Of a DNA stretch of 64,000 nucleotides, positions 8,677 to 16,764 are shown in pieces; position 1 is the stretch's first letter, and every line of letters starts with the position of its first letter. The notes under the pieces are model-generated. The model was not told where the DNA came from. It did no database searches and saw nothing but the letters and a program-made list of their open reading frames with translations. The translations under genes and the position numbers were made by a program. This DNA comes from Pseudodesulfovibrio senegalensis (GTDB lineage Bacteria > Desulfobacterota > Desulfovibrionia > Desulfovibrionales > Desulfovibrionaceae). Location of the stretch: assembly GCF_008830225.1 (NCBI RefSeq), contig NZ_WAIE01000008.1, positions 45,174 to 109,173 on the forward strand, read 5' to 3'.

Positions 8677-9803
8677 CGCTGCACGTGCATCACCATACGG
8701 CCCTGCAACTGCGCGGAGGAGCCGTACGCGTGGCCATGCTGCTGCAACGCGGGCTGGCGAACGCGGGCGTGGACTGTTCGGCCTCCTTTGAATTCGCGGA
8801 AACCGGGGACCTGAAAACCGCCACGCCGCCGGAGAGGCTCGGCCCGCTGGTGCGCGAAACCGCGCCCAAGGACGCGCTGGTGCACGTGCACGGCAGCGGC
8901 GACTGGGTGCGGCTGCTCAGCTCCCTTGATCGTGCGCCGGTCATGACCCTGCACGACTGCGACCTGTTCACGGGCGGGTGCGCCTATCCCCTGAACTGCG
9001 CCCATTTTTCCGAAGAATGCAAGGAGCCCTGCCCCAGGGATTACCCCGAATGCGCGGGCTACCGCGAGGCCAAGAAACTGTTGGTGGACAAGCTGCAACC
9101 CGTGCTGGTCTCGCCCTCGGGCTGGCTGGCCGGGCTGGCGCGCGAGGCCCTGCCCGGGCATACCGTGCGGGTGATCCCCAACGGCATCCCGTGGCCGGAA
9201 ACCCCGCCGGACAAGGCTGCGGCGCGCAAGGCCATGGGCATCCATCCGGCCGCCCGCGTGGTCGTGTTTGTGGCCCACGGCGGGGAAAAGGCCGCCTACA
9301 AGGCAGGCAACCGCTGGTGCGAGCTTTGGGACGACCTGTGCAAACGCGCACCCAACATGGTGGGCTTTGCCGTGGGCGGCGACACCGCATTCACGCACAA
9401 CGGCCTGCACTTCTGGCCCTATGTGGACAGGACACGCATGGCCCGGTTGCTGGCCGCGGCGGACGTTTTGCTCTATCCCTCGCTGGCAGACAACCATCCG
9501 TTGGTGGTGCTGGAGGCACAGGCGCAGGGGTTGCCCACGGTGGCCTTTGCCGCGGGCGGCATTCCCGAACAGATACGGGACGGGGACACCGGCCTGCTGG
9601 TGCGCGAACAGGATTTTGGTGCGCTGGCCGAAACCGCCGCCACCCTGCTGACCCGGCCCCGTCAGGCGCGCGAAATGGGCGTTGCCGCATTTTACCACGG
9701 GCAAAAACGCTTCACCATGGAACGCATGGTCAACGACTATCTGCGCCTGTACCGCGCGGCGGACCAACAGGACAAAAATGAAGAGGACGCAAGGGATGCA
9801 TGA
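8673..9803 (+). CDS. Glycosyltransferase, family 4 (GT-B fold)
   Basis: A 376-residue protein starting with GTG inside the stop codon of the upstream gene (GTGA overlap), hence translationally coupled. The C-terminal half carries the nucleotide-sugar-binding signature of GT4 enzymes (LYPSLADNHPLVVLEAQAQGLPTVAF). The N-terminal half has the acceptor-side motif HDCDLFTGGCAYPLNC followed by several cysteines, as in GT4 enzymes of O-antigen or flagellin glycan pathways. The sugar and acceptor are unknown. It is followed by a second glycosyltransferase with which it overlaps. Confidence 0.85.
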   Translation: MTLHVHHHTALQLRGGAVRVAMLLQRGLANAGVDCSASFEFAETGDLKTATPPERLGPLVRETAPKDALVHVHGSGDWVRLLSSLDRAPVMTLHDCDLFTGGCAYPLNCAHFSEECKEPCPRDYPECAGYREAKKLLVDKLQPVLVSPSGWLAGLAREALPGHTVRVIPNGIPWPETPPDKAAARKAMGIHPAARVVVFVAHGGEKAAYKAGNRWCELWDDLCKRAPNMVGFAVGGDTAFTHNGLHFWPYVDRTRMARLLAAADVLLYPSLADNHPLVVLEAQAQGLPTVAFAAGGIPEQIRDGDTGLLVREQDFGALAETAATLLTRPRQAREMGVAAFYHGQKRFTMERMVNDYLRLYRAADQQDKNEEDARDA

Positions 9804-10809
9804 AAACCTGACCGTGCCCTTTGCCGGGAAAAAGGTCTTCTGGTTCGGAGAGCGCTATTTCGTGGACGCGCTGCAAAACATGGGCGCGGACGTTACCTAT
9901 GCCCGGCCCGACGGCCGCCCGCTGGACTGGCAGGGCGTGGTGCGCACCGCCGGGTTCGAGCCGGATCTGCTTGTGTACGGCGACCGCAGCCTGCCCGTGC
10001 CGCTTCTGGGGCTGGAAGACTATCCATGCCCCACCATGTTTCTGTGCGTGGATACGCACATCCACAGCTGGTATCCCTTTTATGCGCAGGCGTTCGACCT
10101 GTGCACCGTGAGCCTGCGCGACCACATGGAAACCTTTTGCAACAAGCGCCTGCCCGACGAACGCCTGCTGTGGCTGCCGCCCTTTGCCAGGGACGAAGAC
10201 CTGCCCAAGCCCATGGACAAGGAATGGGACCTGCTGTTCGTGGGCAACGTGGGCGAGGACATCTTTCCGGTGCGCACGCGCATGCTGCACGAGATCGGGA
10301 AACGCATGCCCGGGCTTGTGGTCAGGCAGGGGACCTACCGCGACCTGTATCCCAAGGGCCGCGTGATCCTGAATATTGCCGAACGCGGGGACCTGAACTA
10401 CCGGGTCTTCGAGGTGCTGGGCTGCGGCGGGTGTCTGCTGACCCCGGCCATCGGCCACGGACAGGAAGAACTCTTCGAAAACGGACGCGACCTGTTCACC
10501 TATCCGGTGAACGACGTTGACGCGCTGGTGGAAACAGCACAAAAGCTGCTGGCCGAGCCTGAACTCTGCCAACGGGTTGCGGCCAGCGGTCAGGCCAAAG
10601 TGGACGCCATGCACCGGGCCAGTCACCGCGCCGCCGAGTTCGCGCGCTGGGCCGAGAGCTTCGACCTGAACACGCTGGCAGCGCAGCGCAGGCGGCAGGC
10701 TCCGGTCATCCACGACATGTTTTTGCGGCTTTTGTACCTGCATCTGGCCGAGACCTGCGGGAATGATGTGCTGGCCATGGCCTACATGAAGGCGGCGAAA
10801 AGAGGATAA
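9796..10809 (+). CDS. CgeB-like glycosyltransferase
   Basis: A 337-residue protein. The C-terminal segment LNYRVFEVLGCGGCLLTP followed by GQEELFENGRDLFTYPVND is typical of the Glyco_trans_1_2 (CgeB/spore-maturation) type found in many Desulfovibrio glycan clusters. The N-terminal part has a Rossmann-like start (KKVFWFGERYFVDALQNMGADVTYA). The ATG at 9796 follows AAGAGG and lies inside the end of the previous gene; an in-frame ATG at 9778 is equally possible. It is the last gene of the three-gene operon. The donor and acceptor are unknown. Confidence 0.8.
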   Translation: MHENLTVPFAGKKVFWFGERYFVDALQNMGADVTYARPDGRPLDWQGVVRTAGFEPDLLVYGDRSLPVPLLGLEDYPCPTMFLCVDTHIHSWYPFYAQAFDLCTVSLRDHMETFCNKRLPDERLLWLPPFARDEDLPKPMDKEWDLLFVGNVGEDIFPVRTRMLHEIGKRMPGLVVRQGTYRDLYPKGRVILNIAERGDLNYRVFEVLGCGGCLLTPAIGHGQEELFENGRDLFTYPVNDVDALVETAQKLLAEPELCQRVAASGQAKVDAMHRASHRAAEFARWAESFDLNTLAAQRRRQAPVIHDMFLRLLYLHLAETCGNDVLAMAYMKAAKRG

Positions 10810-10823
10810 TCAGGGATTATCCT
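10803..10823 (+). other. Inverted repeat containing the stop codon
   Basis: A perfect 9-bp inverted repeat (AGGATAATC-agg-GATTATCCT) spans the stop codon of the last glycosyltransferase. It lacks an immediate T-run, so terminator function is doubtful. It could protect the mRNA 3' end. Confidence 0.4.
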
Positions 10824-10875
10824 GCAAAAATTATTGTTTTGCCAAGGAAGAGTGGCGGGACGCGGTGGTTTGTCT

Positions 10876-11379
10876 GTTGCGCTGACACACAAAAAAACAC
10901 CATAAAAACATCTTTATTGAAGGTTTCGCCCTCCAGGGCGACCTTCTTTTTCTGCTGGCGCAGAGAAAAAGAAGGCAAAAAACTGCGCTTGGCCCGCAAC
11001 CTCGTGGGCTTGAGCGGGGTTCGCAAAAAAACAATAGACTGACCGACGAACAGGCCAGAGAACCGAGCGGATGTGTTTGATTGCCGCACAATCCCGACGG
11101 CCTTTTCCCGTCTGTCCGAGTGTCGGCTGAAATCGAGCCATCCTATGGCTCGGTGCGATAAAATATGCACGAGGACGGTGATACAAATTTCAGAAAATCA
11201 GCGAGGCACTGCAAACTGCCGACGCAGGGCGGAAATAAGGCCTGGAAGGATTGGGGGATAGGTCGCAGGAAAGGGGGCAAGGAAGGGGCGGCCAAAGCCG
11301 CCTTCCTTACCCCCTTTCCTCAAATGGTTCTCGTCATACTCGCACGAAAAGTCTTTGTACGACTGCGCGTCAGCGCAAC
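10876..11379 (+). mobile_element. TIR-bounded MITE-like repeat, copy A (complete, 504 bp)
   Basis: It fills most of the 628-bp gap between a glycosyltransferase and an HTH gene. The left end GTTGCGCTGACACAC (10876-10890) is an inverted copy of the right end GCGCGTCAGCGCAAC (11365-11379). Inside are a small hairpin GCCCT-cc-AGGGC (10928-10939) and a long hairpin CCTTCTTTTTCTGC / GCAGAGAAAAAGAAGG (10942-10975). Further in are the conserved word TTTGATTGCCGCACAATCCC (11076-11095), a perfect 8-bp hairpin CGAGCCAT-cct-ATGGCTCG (11134-11152), and a large hairpin of about 22 bp (11268-11319). It has no convincing protein. Two related copies lie at 63.26-64.0 kb. No target-site duplication is visible. 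Confidence 0.75.
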
Positions 11380-11437
11380 GTACTCATGAAAAATCTGCGG
11401 CATCAACTCCCTGGCCGCACGCCAGCACACCCCCAAA

Positions 11438-12514
11438 CTACCCGTCAATCCTGTCCTTGATCTGCCGAAAAAACTCCTGAAGAAACGCAGGCGTTGTCTC
11501 CTCGCCGTTGACATCCAACCGCCAGAACAACACCACCAGATTGCCGCGCGGGGTCTTGGTGCCGCCAAAGAACAACTCGTGCCTGTCATTGCTGGCGTTC
11601 TGCATGGTCAGCACCCATGAACGGTCGCGACGTTCCCAGCTGGTCAGGCTCAGGCCGGTGCTCTTGCCCTCCTGCATGACGGCATCCACGAATCCTTCCA
11701 GCGGAACGCGACCGGGCAGGCCCAGAAACTCGTTCTGCTCGTTGCGGATGACGATGGGGGTGGTCATGAACGTTTCCGAAGGCTGCGGCAGGCCTTTGGC
11801 CGAGGCCGCGGATTCTTCCTTTTCAGGCTGTTCGGCCTGCTCGGGTTCTACCGGCTGCCATGCCTCGGTTTCCGGCTTCACGGATTCCTGCCTGTTTTTA
11901 TCCTCGGCATCCGCGCCGGGCTGTCCTTCAAACGTATAGGACTTGGTGCCGCCGGAACCGCGCACGTTGATGATCTTGCGCGCCCGCACCTTGGCTTCTC
12001 CCTCGGGCGGGGTGGTGCGCAGATGATCCAGCAGTTCGGTGAACATCTGTTCGTTGCGGGCTTCGGCATCGGCAAAACTGCCCAGAGCCTTTTCAACCTT
12101 TTCCAGCCGTTTGTCGGCCCGGGCCTGTGCCGTGGCCAGCTGGGCCATGCCATGCATCATCTGTCCTGCCGTCTCGAAGAACTTGTCCAGATACTCCCTG
12201 GACACCCCGTTCAGGCCGGACTCGCCGCCCGCTTCGTTGCCGGAGGCACGGACGCCGGTCTTTTTCAAATCCTTGCGGCTGATCTCCCGAAAACGCCCCT
12301 TGAGCACCTTGTAGGTCTCGTTGATGCTCATACCCTTGGTGAAACAGTCGCGGATGCACAGGCAGATATCCCCGGCCTCGGGTTTGAAGCGGATGGGCTT
12401 GCCGTCCGTGTGCACGGGAATGAACGTGGGAAATTTGCGACGGTAGCTCTTGATGGTGGTCTCGGACACGCCGCAAAGCGCGGCAAGATCCTTGTGGGTC
12501 AGGGTCTCAGACAT
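11438..12514 (-). CDS. MerR-type HTH protein with long low-complexity linker, function unknown
   Basis: A 358-residue cytoplasmic protein. Residues 1-30 form a MerR/phage-type winged helix-turn-helix (LTHKDLAALCGVSETTIKSYRRKF) followed by a short wing region. Residues about 115-165 look like a coiled coil (ARADKRLEKVEKALGSFADAEARNEQM). A charged, disordered linker (about 205-245) follows. A C-terminal globular domain (about 250-355) ends in NLVVLFWRLDVNGEETTPAFLQEFFRQI. I do not recognise the C-terminal domain. Coiled coil plus HTH suggests a dimeric or oligomeric DNA-binding regulator. It stands alone, between a TIR repeat and a 541-bp gap. The start at 12514 begins MSETLTHKDL. Confidence 0.7.
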   Translation of the reverse strand: MSETLTHKDLAALCGVSETTIKSYRRKFPTFIPVHTDGKPIRFKPEAGDICLCIRDCFTKGMSINETYKVLKGRFREISRKDLKKTGVRASGNEAGGESGLNGVSREYLDKFFETAGQMMHGMAQLATAQARADKRLEKVEKALGSFADAEARNEQMFTELLDHLRTTPPEGEAKVRARKIINVRGSGGTKSYTFEGQPGADAEDKNRQESVKPETEAWQPVEPEQAEQPEKEESAASAKGLPQPSETFMTTPIVIRNEQNEFLGLPGRVPLEGFVDAVMQEGKSTGLSLTSWERRDRSWVLTMQNASNDRHELFFGGTKTPRGNLVVLFWRLDVNGEETTPAFLQEFFRQIKDRIDG

Positions 12515-12858
12515 GGCGTTTTCTCGCTGTTGTTGTCAGGGAAACAAAATCCGAGGCGCGGTTCGCTCCCGGCTCGTCCAAACGCAGGGCACGGCTCCAT
12601 ACCGGAACGATGCGTGCCGGGAGAATGGGTGCGGCATTGCCGCCCACGCTGCTTCCGGCCAGCCGCAACGCATACCTGCGCGCGGATTTCCCCTTGGATA
12701 TTGGCGTGCGATACAGGCCGTATACACGCATTGAAACATTGTGCGTCGTCATCAATCGTCACCTATCGACAGTCTTTTATAACAAGGGAAGATGCCTTTC
12801 GGAAACTTATCGATATTTCTATCGTGGCCTCGCTTGCACGTCAAGCCCAAAACAGGAC

Positions 12859-13036
12859 GCAGGGCGTTGCCCTTGACCCTATTCGGTTTTGCATTCTTCA
12901 AATACGAAACAGGTTGCGAGGCATAACGCTTCGTCGAGCTCCTGCCAACTCAAAAACCGAAATCTTTTTTTCTTTCGATTTAAATCCCCCCACTGCAACC
13001 AACAGCGGCCCGGTCGGCTTTGCCGATCGGGCCGCT
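12859..13036. repeat. Composite intergenic repeat, copy 2 (degraded)
   Basis: The 541-bp gap 12515-13055 has no gene. It contains CAGGGCgttGCCCTTGACCCT (12859-12879, a shortened relative of the palindrome module at 4.02 and 49.2 kb). The GC hairpin AGCGGCCCGGTCGGC / GCCGATCGGGCCGCT (13004-13018 and 13022-13036) has a 15-bp stem with one G-T pair. The sequence between the modules is not similar to the other copies. Confidence 0.55.
13004..13036 (-). terminator. Probable terminator of the diguanylate cyclase gene
   Basis: The GC hairpin of repeat copy 2 ends 19 bp after the stop codon of the GGDEF gene. No clean T-run follows directly, so termination may be only partial. Confidence 0.45.
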
Positions 13037-13055
13037 CGCCAAAATTCTTCACCGC

Positions 13056-14321
13056 TTAGCCTTGCACCACGCGATTTCGGCCGCCTTCCTTGGCTTGATA
13101 CAGGGCCATGTCCACACGCTTGACGAACGCCTCGCGGTCTTCGCTTCCTGCGGCAACAGCCGCCCCGAAGCTGGAGGTCACGGGCCGGGGCACGCCGGTG
13201 AATGAAAAGGATTCCACGGCCCGGCGCAACCGCTCGGCCACCTGCGCGGTGCGCTGCATGGACGATCCCGGGGAAAGCACCATGAACTCCTCGCCGCCCC
13301 AGCGCGCAAGCCGGTCGGTTTCGCGGATGTTGTCGCGCACCAGCGCGGAAATCTCGCGCAGCACGGCATCGCCCACGTCATGACCATACTCGTCGTTGAT
13401 GGATTTGAAATGGTCGATGTCGAACATGACCAGCCCGGGAGCATGGCCCGCAGCCAGTTCGGCATCCAGCAGACGCAAAAAGCTGCGACGGTTCAGGGCC
13501 TGGGTCAACGGGTCGGTGGATGCCTCGTCCTGCAGCATGGCGCGCTCATCCTCCAGTTCGCTGATATCCTGAAAGGAAAAAAGCCGCAGGCGGCTGTTGG
13601 GAAACGGAGAGTGGGTCACGGTGAACACGCCCGGCACGCCCGAGGGGTTGCCCCGGCCCTTGATGCGCAACACCTGATCCCGGTCCAGCTGGTCGTCCAC
13701 CACCGTGCGCACCCAGCCGCTGTCGCCACCCTGATACGGTTCACCGTTGATCTCCACGATGTTGCCGCCCAGCGATGCTCCGGCGGCGTGCATATGCCGA
13801 TGGGAATCAAACCCCAGATACGCGGCCAGCTTGCGGTTGGCGTAAACGGTCCGTCCGTCGTGCTCCAGCAGGGCCATGCCCGGAAAAACATCCAGCAGGT
13901 TCCAGAGCATGGTGTCGCTTTTTTCCAGCTTTTTGCGCATGAACACGGTGCGCGCGCACCGCCGCACGGCCTCCAGCAACCGCTTGTCACGCACGGGCAT
14001 GCGCAAAAACGCGTCGATGTTCATTTCCACGGCCTTGAGCAGCACCTTGGGATTGTAAAGATCATAGGCCACGAGCACGGGAACGTCCTCGTCGTCTTCA
14101 CGGATGGCCGCGATCATGTCCGGCCCGTCCAGCACGGGCAGGACCATGTCCGTCAGCACCATGTCCGGCCGGTGTTCGCGCCAAAGGCGCAGCCCTTCGC
14201 GCCCGTCGCGCGCCTCGCGAACGGTCCCGGCCACGCGGGCCAGCAACGCGGCAATGCGCTCCCGCTCGAAATCATCGGCCATGACCACCTGTACGGACAG
14301 ATTCCGTTTTGCGTCCCTCAT
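13056..14321 (-). CDS. Response-regulator diguanylate cyclase (REC-PAS-GGDEF)
   Basis: A 421-residue cytoplasmic protein. The receiver domain (about 8-125) has a phospho-acceptor Asp58 in LTDMVLPVLDG. A PAS-like domain lies at about 130-255. The GGDEF domain (about 265-420) has the active-site signature GGEEF at 342-346. The inhibitory I-site RETD (333-336) sits exactly five residues before it, so the enzyme should make c-di-GMP and be feedback-inhibited by it. The start is the ATG at 14321 after GGGAGGAAGC; the frame is open further upstream but without a better site. No kinase lies next to it, and the partner may be the orphan hybrid kinase elsewhere in the window. Confidence 0.9.
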   Translation of the reverse strand: MRDAKRNLSVQVVMADDFERERIAALLARVAGTVREARDGREGLRLWREHRPDMVLTDMVLPVLDGPDMIAAIREDDEDVPVLVAYDLYNPKVLLKAVEMNIDAFLRMPVRDKRLLEAVRRCARTVFMRKKLEKSDTMLWNLLDVFPGMALLEHDGRTVYANRKLAAYLGFDSHRHMHAAGASLGGNIVEINGEPYQGGDSGWVRTVVDDQLDRDQVLRIKGRGNPSGVPGVFTVTHSPFPNSRLRLFSFQDISELEDERAMLQDEASTDPLTQALNRRSFLRLLDAELAAGHAPGLVMFDIDHFKSINDEYGHDVGDAVLREISALVRDNIRETDRLARWGGEEFMVLSPGSSMQRTAQVAERLRRAVESFSFTGVPRPVTSSFGAAVAAGSEDREAFVKRVDMALYQAKEGGRNRVVQG

Positions 14322-14391
14322 GCTTCCTCCCGTCATGCGCCAGTATAGACCGTGCATGCCGCCACTTGCAACAAACCCCTTGGCGACAATG

Positions 14392-14422
14392 AAAAAGGGC
14401 TGCCGACATGCGCCGACAGCCC
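14392..14422 (-). terminator. Terminator of the metH-hpt-MJ0042 gene series
   Basis: The hairpin GGGCTGTCGGC / GTCGGCAGCCC (with G-U pairs) is followed by TTTTTC on the minus strand. It lies 24 bp after the stop codon of the MJ0042 protein. Confidence 0.7.
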
Positions 14423-14445
14423 CGGTTGTTCAATGTACAATGCGC

Positions 14446-15714
14446 CTATTTGGGCGTCTTGGCGTCCACCACCTTGACCCCGAACTCCTTGATGTCGTTC
14501 ACGGGCTGCTCGAAAAACACGAACATGAACGGCGTGGAAGCGCCGGGCCGCAGGAAGGTGTTGTTGGAAAGGATGCCCACCTCGGACTTGAGGCCGTCCT
14601 CGATCTCCTTGCGGCTCTGCACCTGCAACTGGAACATGGACAGCACGTTGCCGCAGAGCATCTGCTGCGAGGCCACCACCTTGGACTGGGCATCGAACAG
14701 CTGGGCCTGCACCTCGATGCGTTCCTTGGGCGTGGCAAAGTTGTTGACCGCGGTTCCCTGAATCACGAACAGCACGCCCGCCTTTTCGTTCTTGGCGTAG
14801 AACTGGCGCACGTTCTTGAGCTCGATCTTGTTCACGCGCTGCTCCGGGGACTCGCCCGGTTCCACGTCCTGTCCGGCCTCGTCCGCAAACCAGCTGCCCA
14901 CATAGGGCACGTTCTGGAAATAGGAGCCAAGGTCGATACCCACGAGGGTCCAGGCCTTGAAATACACGCCCCCGCCGATGAGCAGCACGAACGCCAGCAG
15001 AATGATGATGCCGGTCAGGCTGCGCTTGGGCTTTTCGTCCAGATCGAGGCTCTGTTCAAAGAGGGATTCGTCCTCTTCCTCGTCCCCGTCCTCATCGTCG
15101 TCGGCAAAAAGATCCTCATCCCCGGCTTCGGATTCGGCCTCGGCCTCTTCGTCGAACAGGCCGCCCATGTCGGCGTCGTCGCCGGCAGGCTCTTGGGCTT
15201 CGGGTTCATCGTCGCCGAAAAGGTCGTCCACCTCGTCCAGCCCGTCCGCGGAGTCCTCGCTGCGGCTATCCTTGGGCGGTTCGTCGCCGAAGAGTTCTTC
15301 CTCGCCACCCTCGAACAGGGTTTCGTCGGGTTCGGAGGCAGGCTCGGCAGCTTCGCCGTCCTGATCGTCGAACAGGTCGCTGAAATCATCTTCGGGCGGC
15401 GCGTCCACGCCCGAGGACTCTTCCTCGCCACCGGCAAACGGTTCTTCGGTATCCAGCTCCGGGGAAGCCGCCTCGGTTTCCTGTTCGGCCTTGGCCTGGT
15501 CAAAGGCCGCGTCGAACTCGGAATCGGATTCCGGCTTTTCCACGGGGGCTTCCTGCTCCAGCAGGGCCTCCACTTCCTCCTCGACCTGCGCCGAGGGAGG
15601 ATTCACCTTGAACATGTGCCCGCAACGCGAGCACTTCACCTTGGAACCGCCCGGGGCAATCTTGTCTTCGGGCAGATTGTATTTGGTCTGGCAATTTGAA
15701 CACGTAACAATCAT
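14446..15714 (-). CDS. MJ0042 zinc-ribbon / DUF3426 membrane protein with acidic LF-repeat linker
   Basis: A 422-residue protein. Residues 1-36 are an MJ0042 zinc ribbon (Cys5, Cys8, Cys28, Cys31; CSNCQTKYNLPEDKI). Residues about 40-228 are extremely acidic and low in complexity, with seven Leu-Phe pairs at about 114, 133, 141, 165, 186, 202 and 218, each in an Asp/Glu context (DDLFGDDE, GGLFDEE). One transmembrane helix (about 233-251) is followed by a DUF3426 domain outside the cytoplasm. The start at 15714 follows GGAGATCGCCCA. It is the last gene of a leftward series, 27 bp after hpt. The function is unknown; the ribbon suggests zinc-dependent binding in the cytoplasm coupled to an envelope domain. 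Confidence 0.85.
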   Translation of the reverse strand: MIVTCSNCQTKYNLPEDKIAPGGSKVKCSRCGHMFKVNPPSAQVEEEVEALLEQEAPVEKPESDSEFDAAFDQAKAEQETEAASPELDTEEPFAGGEEESSGVDAPPEDDFSDLFDDQDGEAAEPASEPDETLFEGGEEELFGDEPPKDSRSEDSADGLDEVDDLFGDDEPEAQEPAGDDADMGGLFDEEAEAESEAGDEDLFADDDEDGDEEEDESLFEQSLDLDEKPKRSLTGIIILLAFVLLIGGGVYFKAWTLVGIDLGSYFQNVPYVGSWFADEAGQDVEPGESPEQRVNKIELKNVRQFYAKNEKAGVLFVIQGTAVNNFATPKERIEVQAQLFDAQSKVVASQQMLCGNVLSMFQLQVQSRKEIEDGLKSEVGILSNNTFLRPGASTPFMFVFFEQPVNDIKEFGVKVVDAKTPK

Positions 15715-15741
15715 TGGGCGATCTCCAGTGTTGTCCGCAGG

Positions 15742-16278
15742 TTATTCCCCGGAATCCGTGGCCAGCTCGTAGATGGCGTCCAGTTCCCGGTAACGTTCGG
15801 CGTAATCGAGGCCATAGCCAACGATGAAACCCGAGGGAATGTCAAAGCCCGGAAAATCCACGGTGACGTCGATTTCCCGACGCTCATGTTTATCAATAAG
15901 CGCGCAAATTTTCAAACTCTTGGGATTTCTCTTTTTCAACACGTGCAAAAGGAAATCCATGGAATGGCCGGTATCCACGATGTCTTCAATGATGAGCACG
16001 TGTTTTCCGTCCACCGACACTTCCATGTCCTTGGAAAAAACAATGTCTTCCCCTCGGGCCGTGGCTGCACCATAGCTGGCAAGCCGCACGAAATCCACCT
16101 GCACTTCCCTGTCTATGGACCGGATCAGGTCCGAAAAGAACAAAAAAGCGCCCTTGAGCACGCAAACACAGATGAGCGGAGCGTCATCGTCATAGGCGCG
16201 GGCGATTTCGCCCCCCATTTCATTGACGCGATTGCGGATTTCCTCTGCCGAGATGAACGGTGTCAGTTTGTGGGCCAT
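15742..16278 (-). CDS. hpt: Hypoxanthine phosphoribosyltransferase
   Basis: Transfers the phosphoribosyl group of PRPP to hypoxanthine or guanine in purine salvage. The 178 residues are the normal size. The PRPP-binding loop VLIIEDIVDTGHS (about 94-106, with the acidic pair Glu98-Asp99) and the flexible-loop region LASYGAATARGED are intact. The C-terminal GFIVGYGLDYAERYR is the base-recognition part. The ATG at 16278 follows AGGACCTT. It lies 21 bp after the GNAT gene and 27 bp before the MJ0042 gene, so it is probably co-transcribed. Confidence 0.95.
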   Translation of the reverse strand: MAHKLTPFISAEEIRNRVNEMGGEIARAYDDDAPLICVCVLKGAFLFFSDLIRSIDREVQVDFVRLASYGAATARGEDIVFSKDMEVSVDGKHVLIIEDIVDTGHSMDFLLHVLKKRNPKSLKICALIDKHERREIDVTVDFPGFDIPSGFIVGYGLDYAERYRELDAIYELATDSGE

Positions 16279-16299
16279 AAGGTCCTGCCGGGTTTGGAA

Positions 16300-16764
16300 T
16301 TAAAAACGAAAGGTCATGGCCACTTCATTACAGTGGTCAGGAAACCGGGGACAGTTGAGACAGTCTGACCAAATCTTCTGGTTCAGACGTTCCTTTTCGG
16401 TCTGCTCAAAGCCCACCTTGGCAAAAAAGCCCGGGACTTCGGTCAGGGTAAAAACAGTCGGGATGCCCAGAGTCACGGCCTCGCTCAGGGCCGTTTCCAC
16501 AATGGTCCGGCCCAGCCCGGCCTTGCGCAGCTCCGGGGCCACCACCAGCGAACGGATTTCGGCCAGGTCTTCCCATGTGATGGAAAGGGCCACGCAGGCC
16601 ACGACCTCGCCGTCCTGTTCGGCAACGAAAAAGTCGCGCAGGTGCGAATACAGCTGGCTGATGGAACGGGGCAGGACCAACGCCTCATGATCCCTGCGCA
16701 TGAGCAGCGAATGGATGGCCCGCACATCTTCGATCCGGGCCTTGCGAATGAGGGGGGTCGGCAC
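16300..16764 (-). CDS. Short GNAT acetyltransferase, N-acetylglutamate-synthase-like
   Basis: A 154-residue protein with a GNAT fold. The acetyl-CoA-binding motif A region is LAEIRSLVVAPELRKAGLGRTIVETAL (about 67-93). Its C-terminus (QKIWSDCLNCPRFPDHCNEVAM) is typical of the short ArgA-like N-acetylglutamate synthases that lack the amino-acid-kinase domain and start arginine synthesis. The C-x2-C-x6-C cluster there is unusual for ordinary GNATs. The start is GTG at 16764, directly after the TAG of the upstream thioredoxin-like gene (TAGGTG), indicating coupling. Assignment to ArgA is by family resemblance only. Confidence 0.7.
   Translation of the reverse strand: MPTPLIRKARIEDVRAIHSLLMRRDHEALVLPRSISQLYSHLRDFFVAEQDGEVVACVALSITWEDLAEIRSLVVAPELRKAGLGRTIVETALSEAVTLGIPTVFTLTEVPGFFAKVGFEQTEKERLNQKIWSDCLNCPRFPDHCNEVAMTFRF

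Noticed and set aside
10817..11170. A 117-codon minus-strand frame inside repeat copy A, and similar frames in copies B and C
   Set aside because: The frames are not kept between copies (different lengths, frameshifts at the hairpins). They look like translations of a non-coding repeat.
12515..12858. A possible small gene in the gap upstream of the HTH gene
   Set aside because: Short open frames exist on both strands but none has a ribosome-binding site or domain. I see nothing else there.
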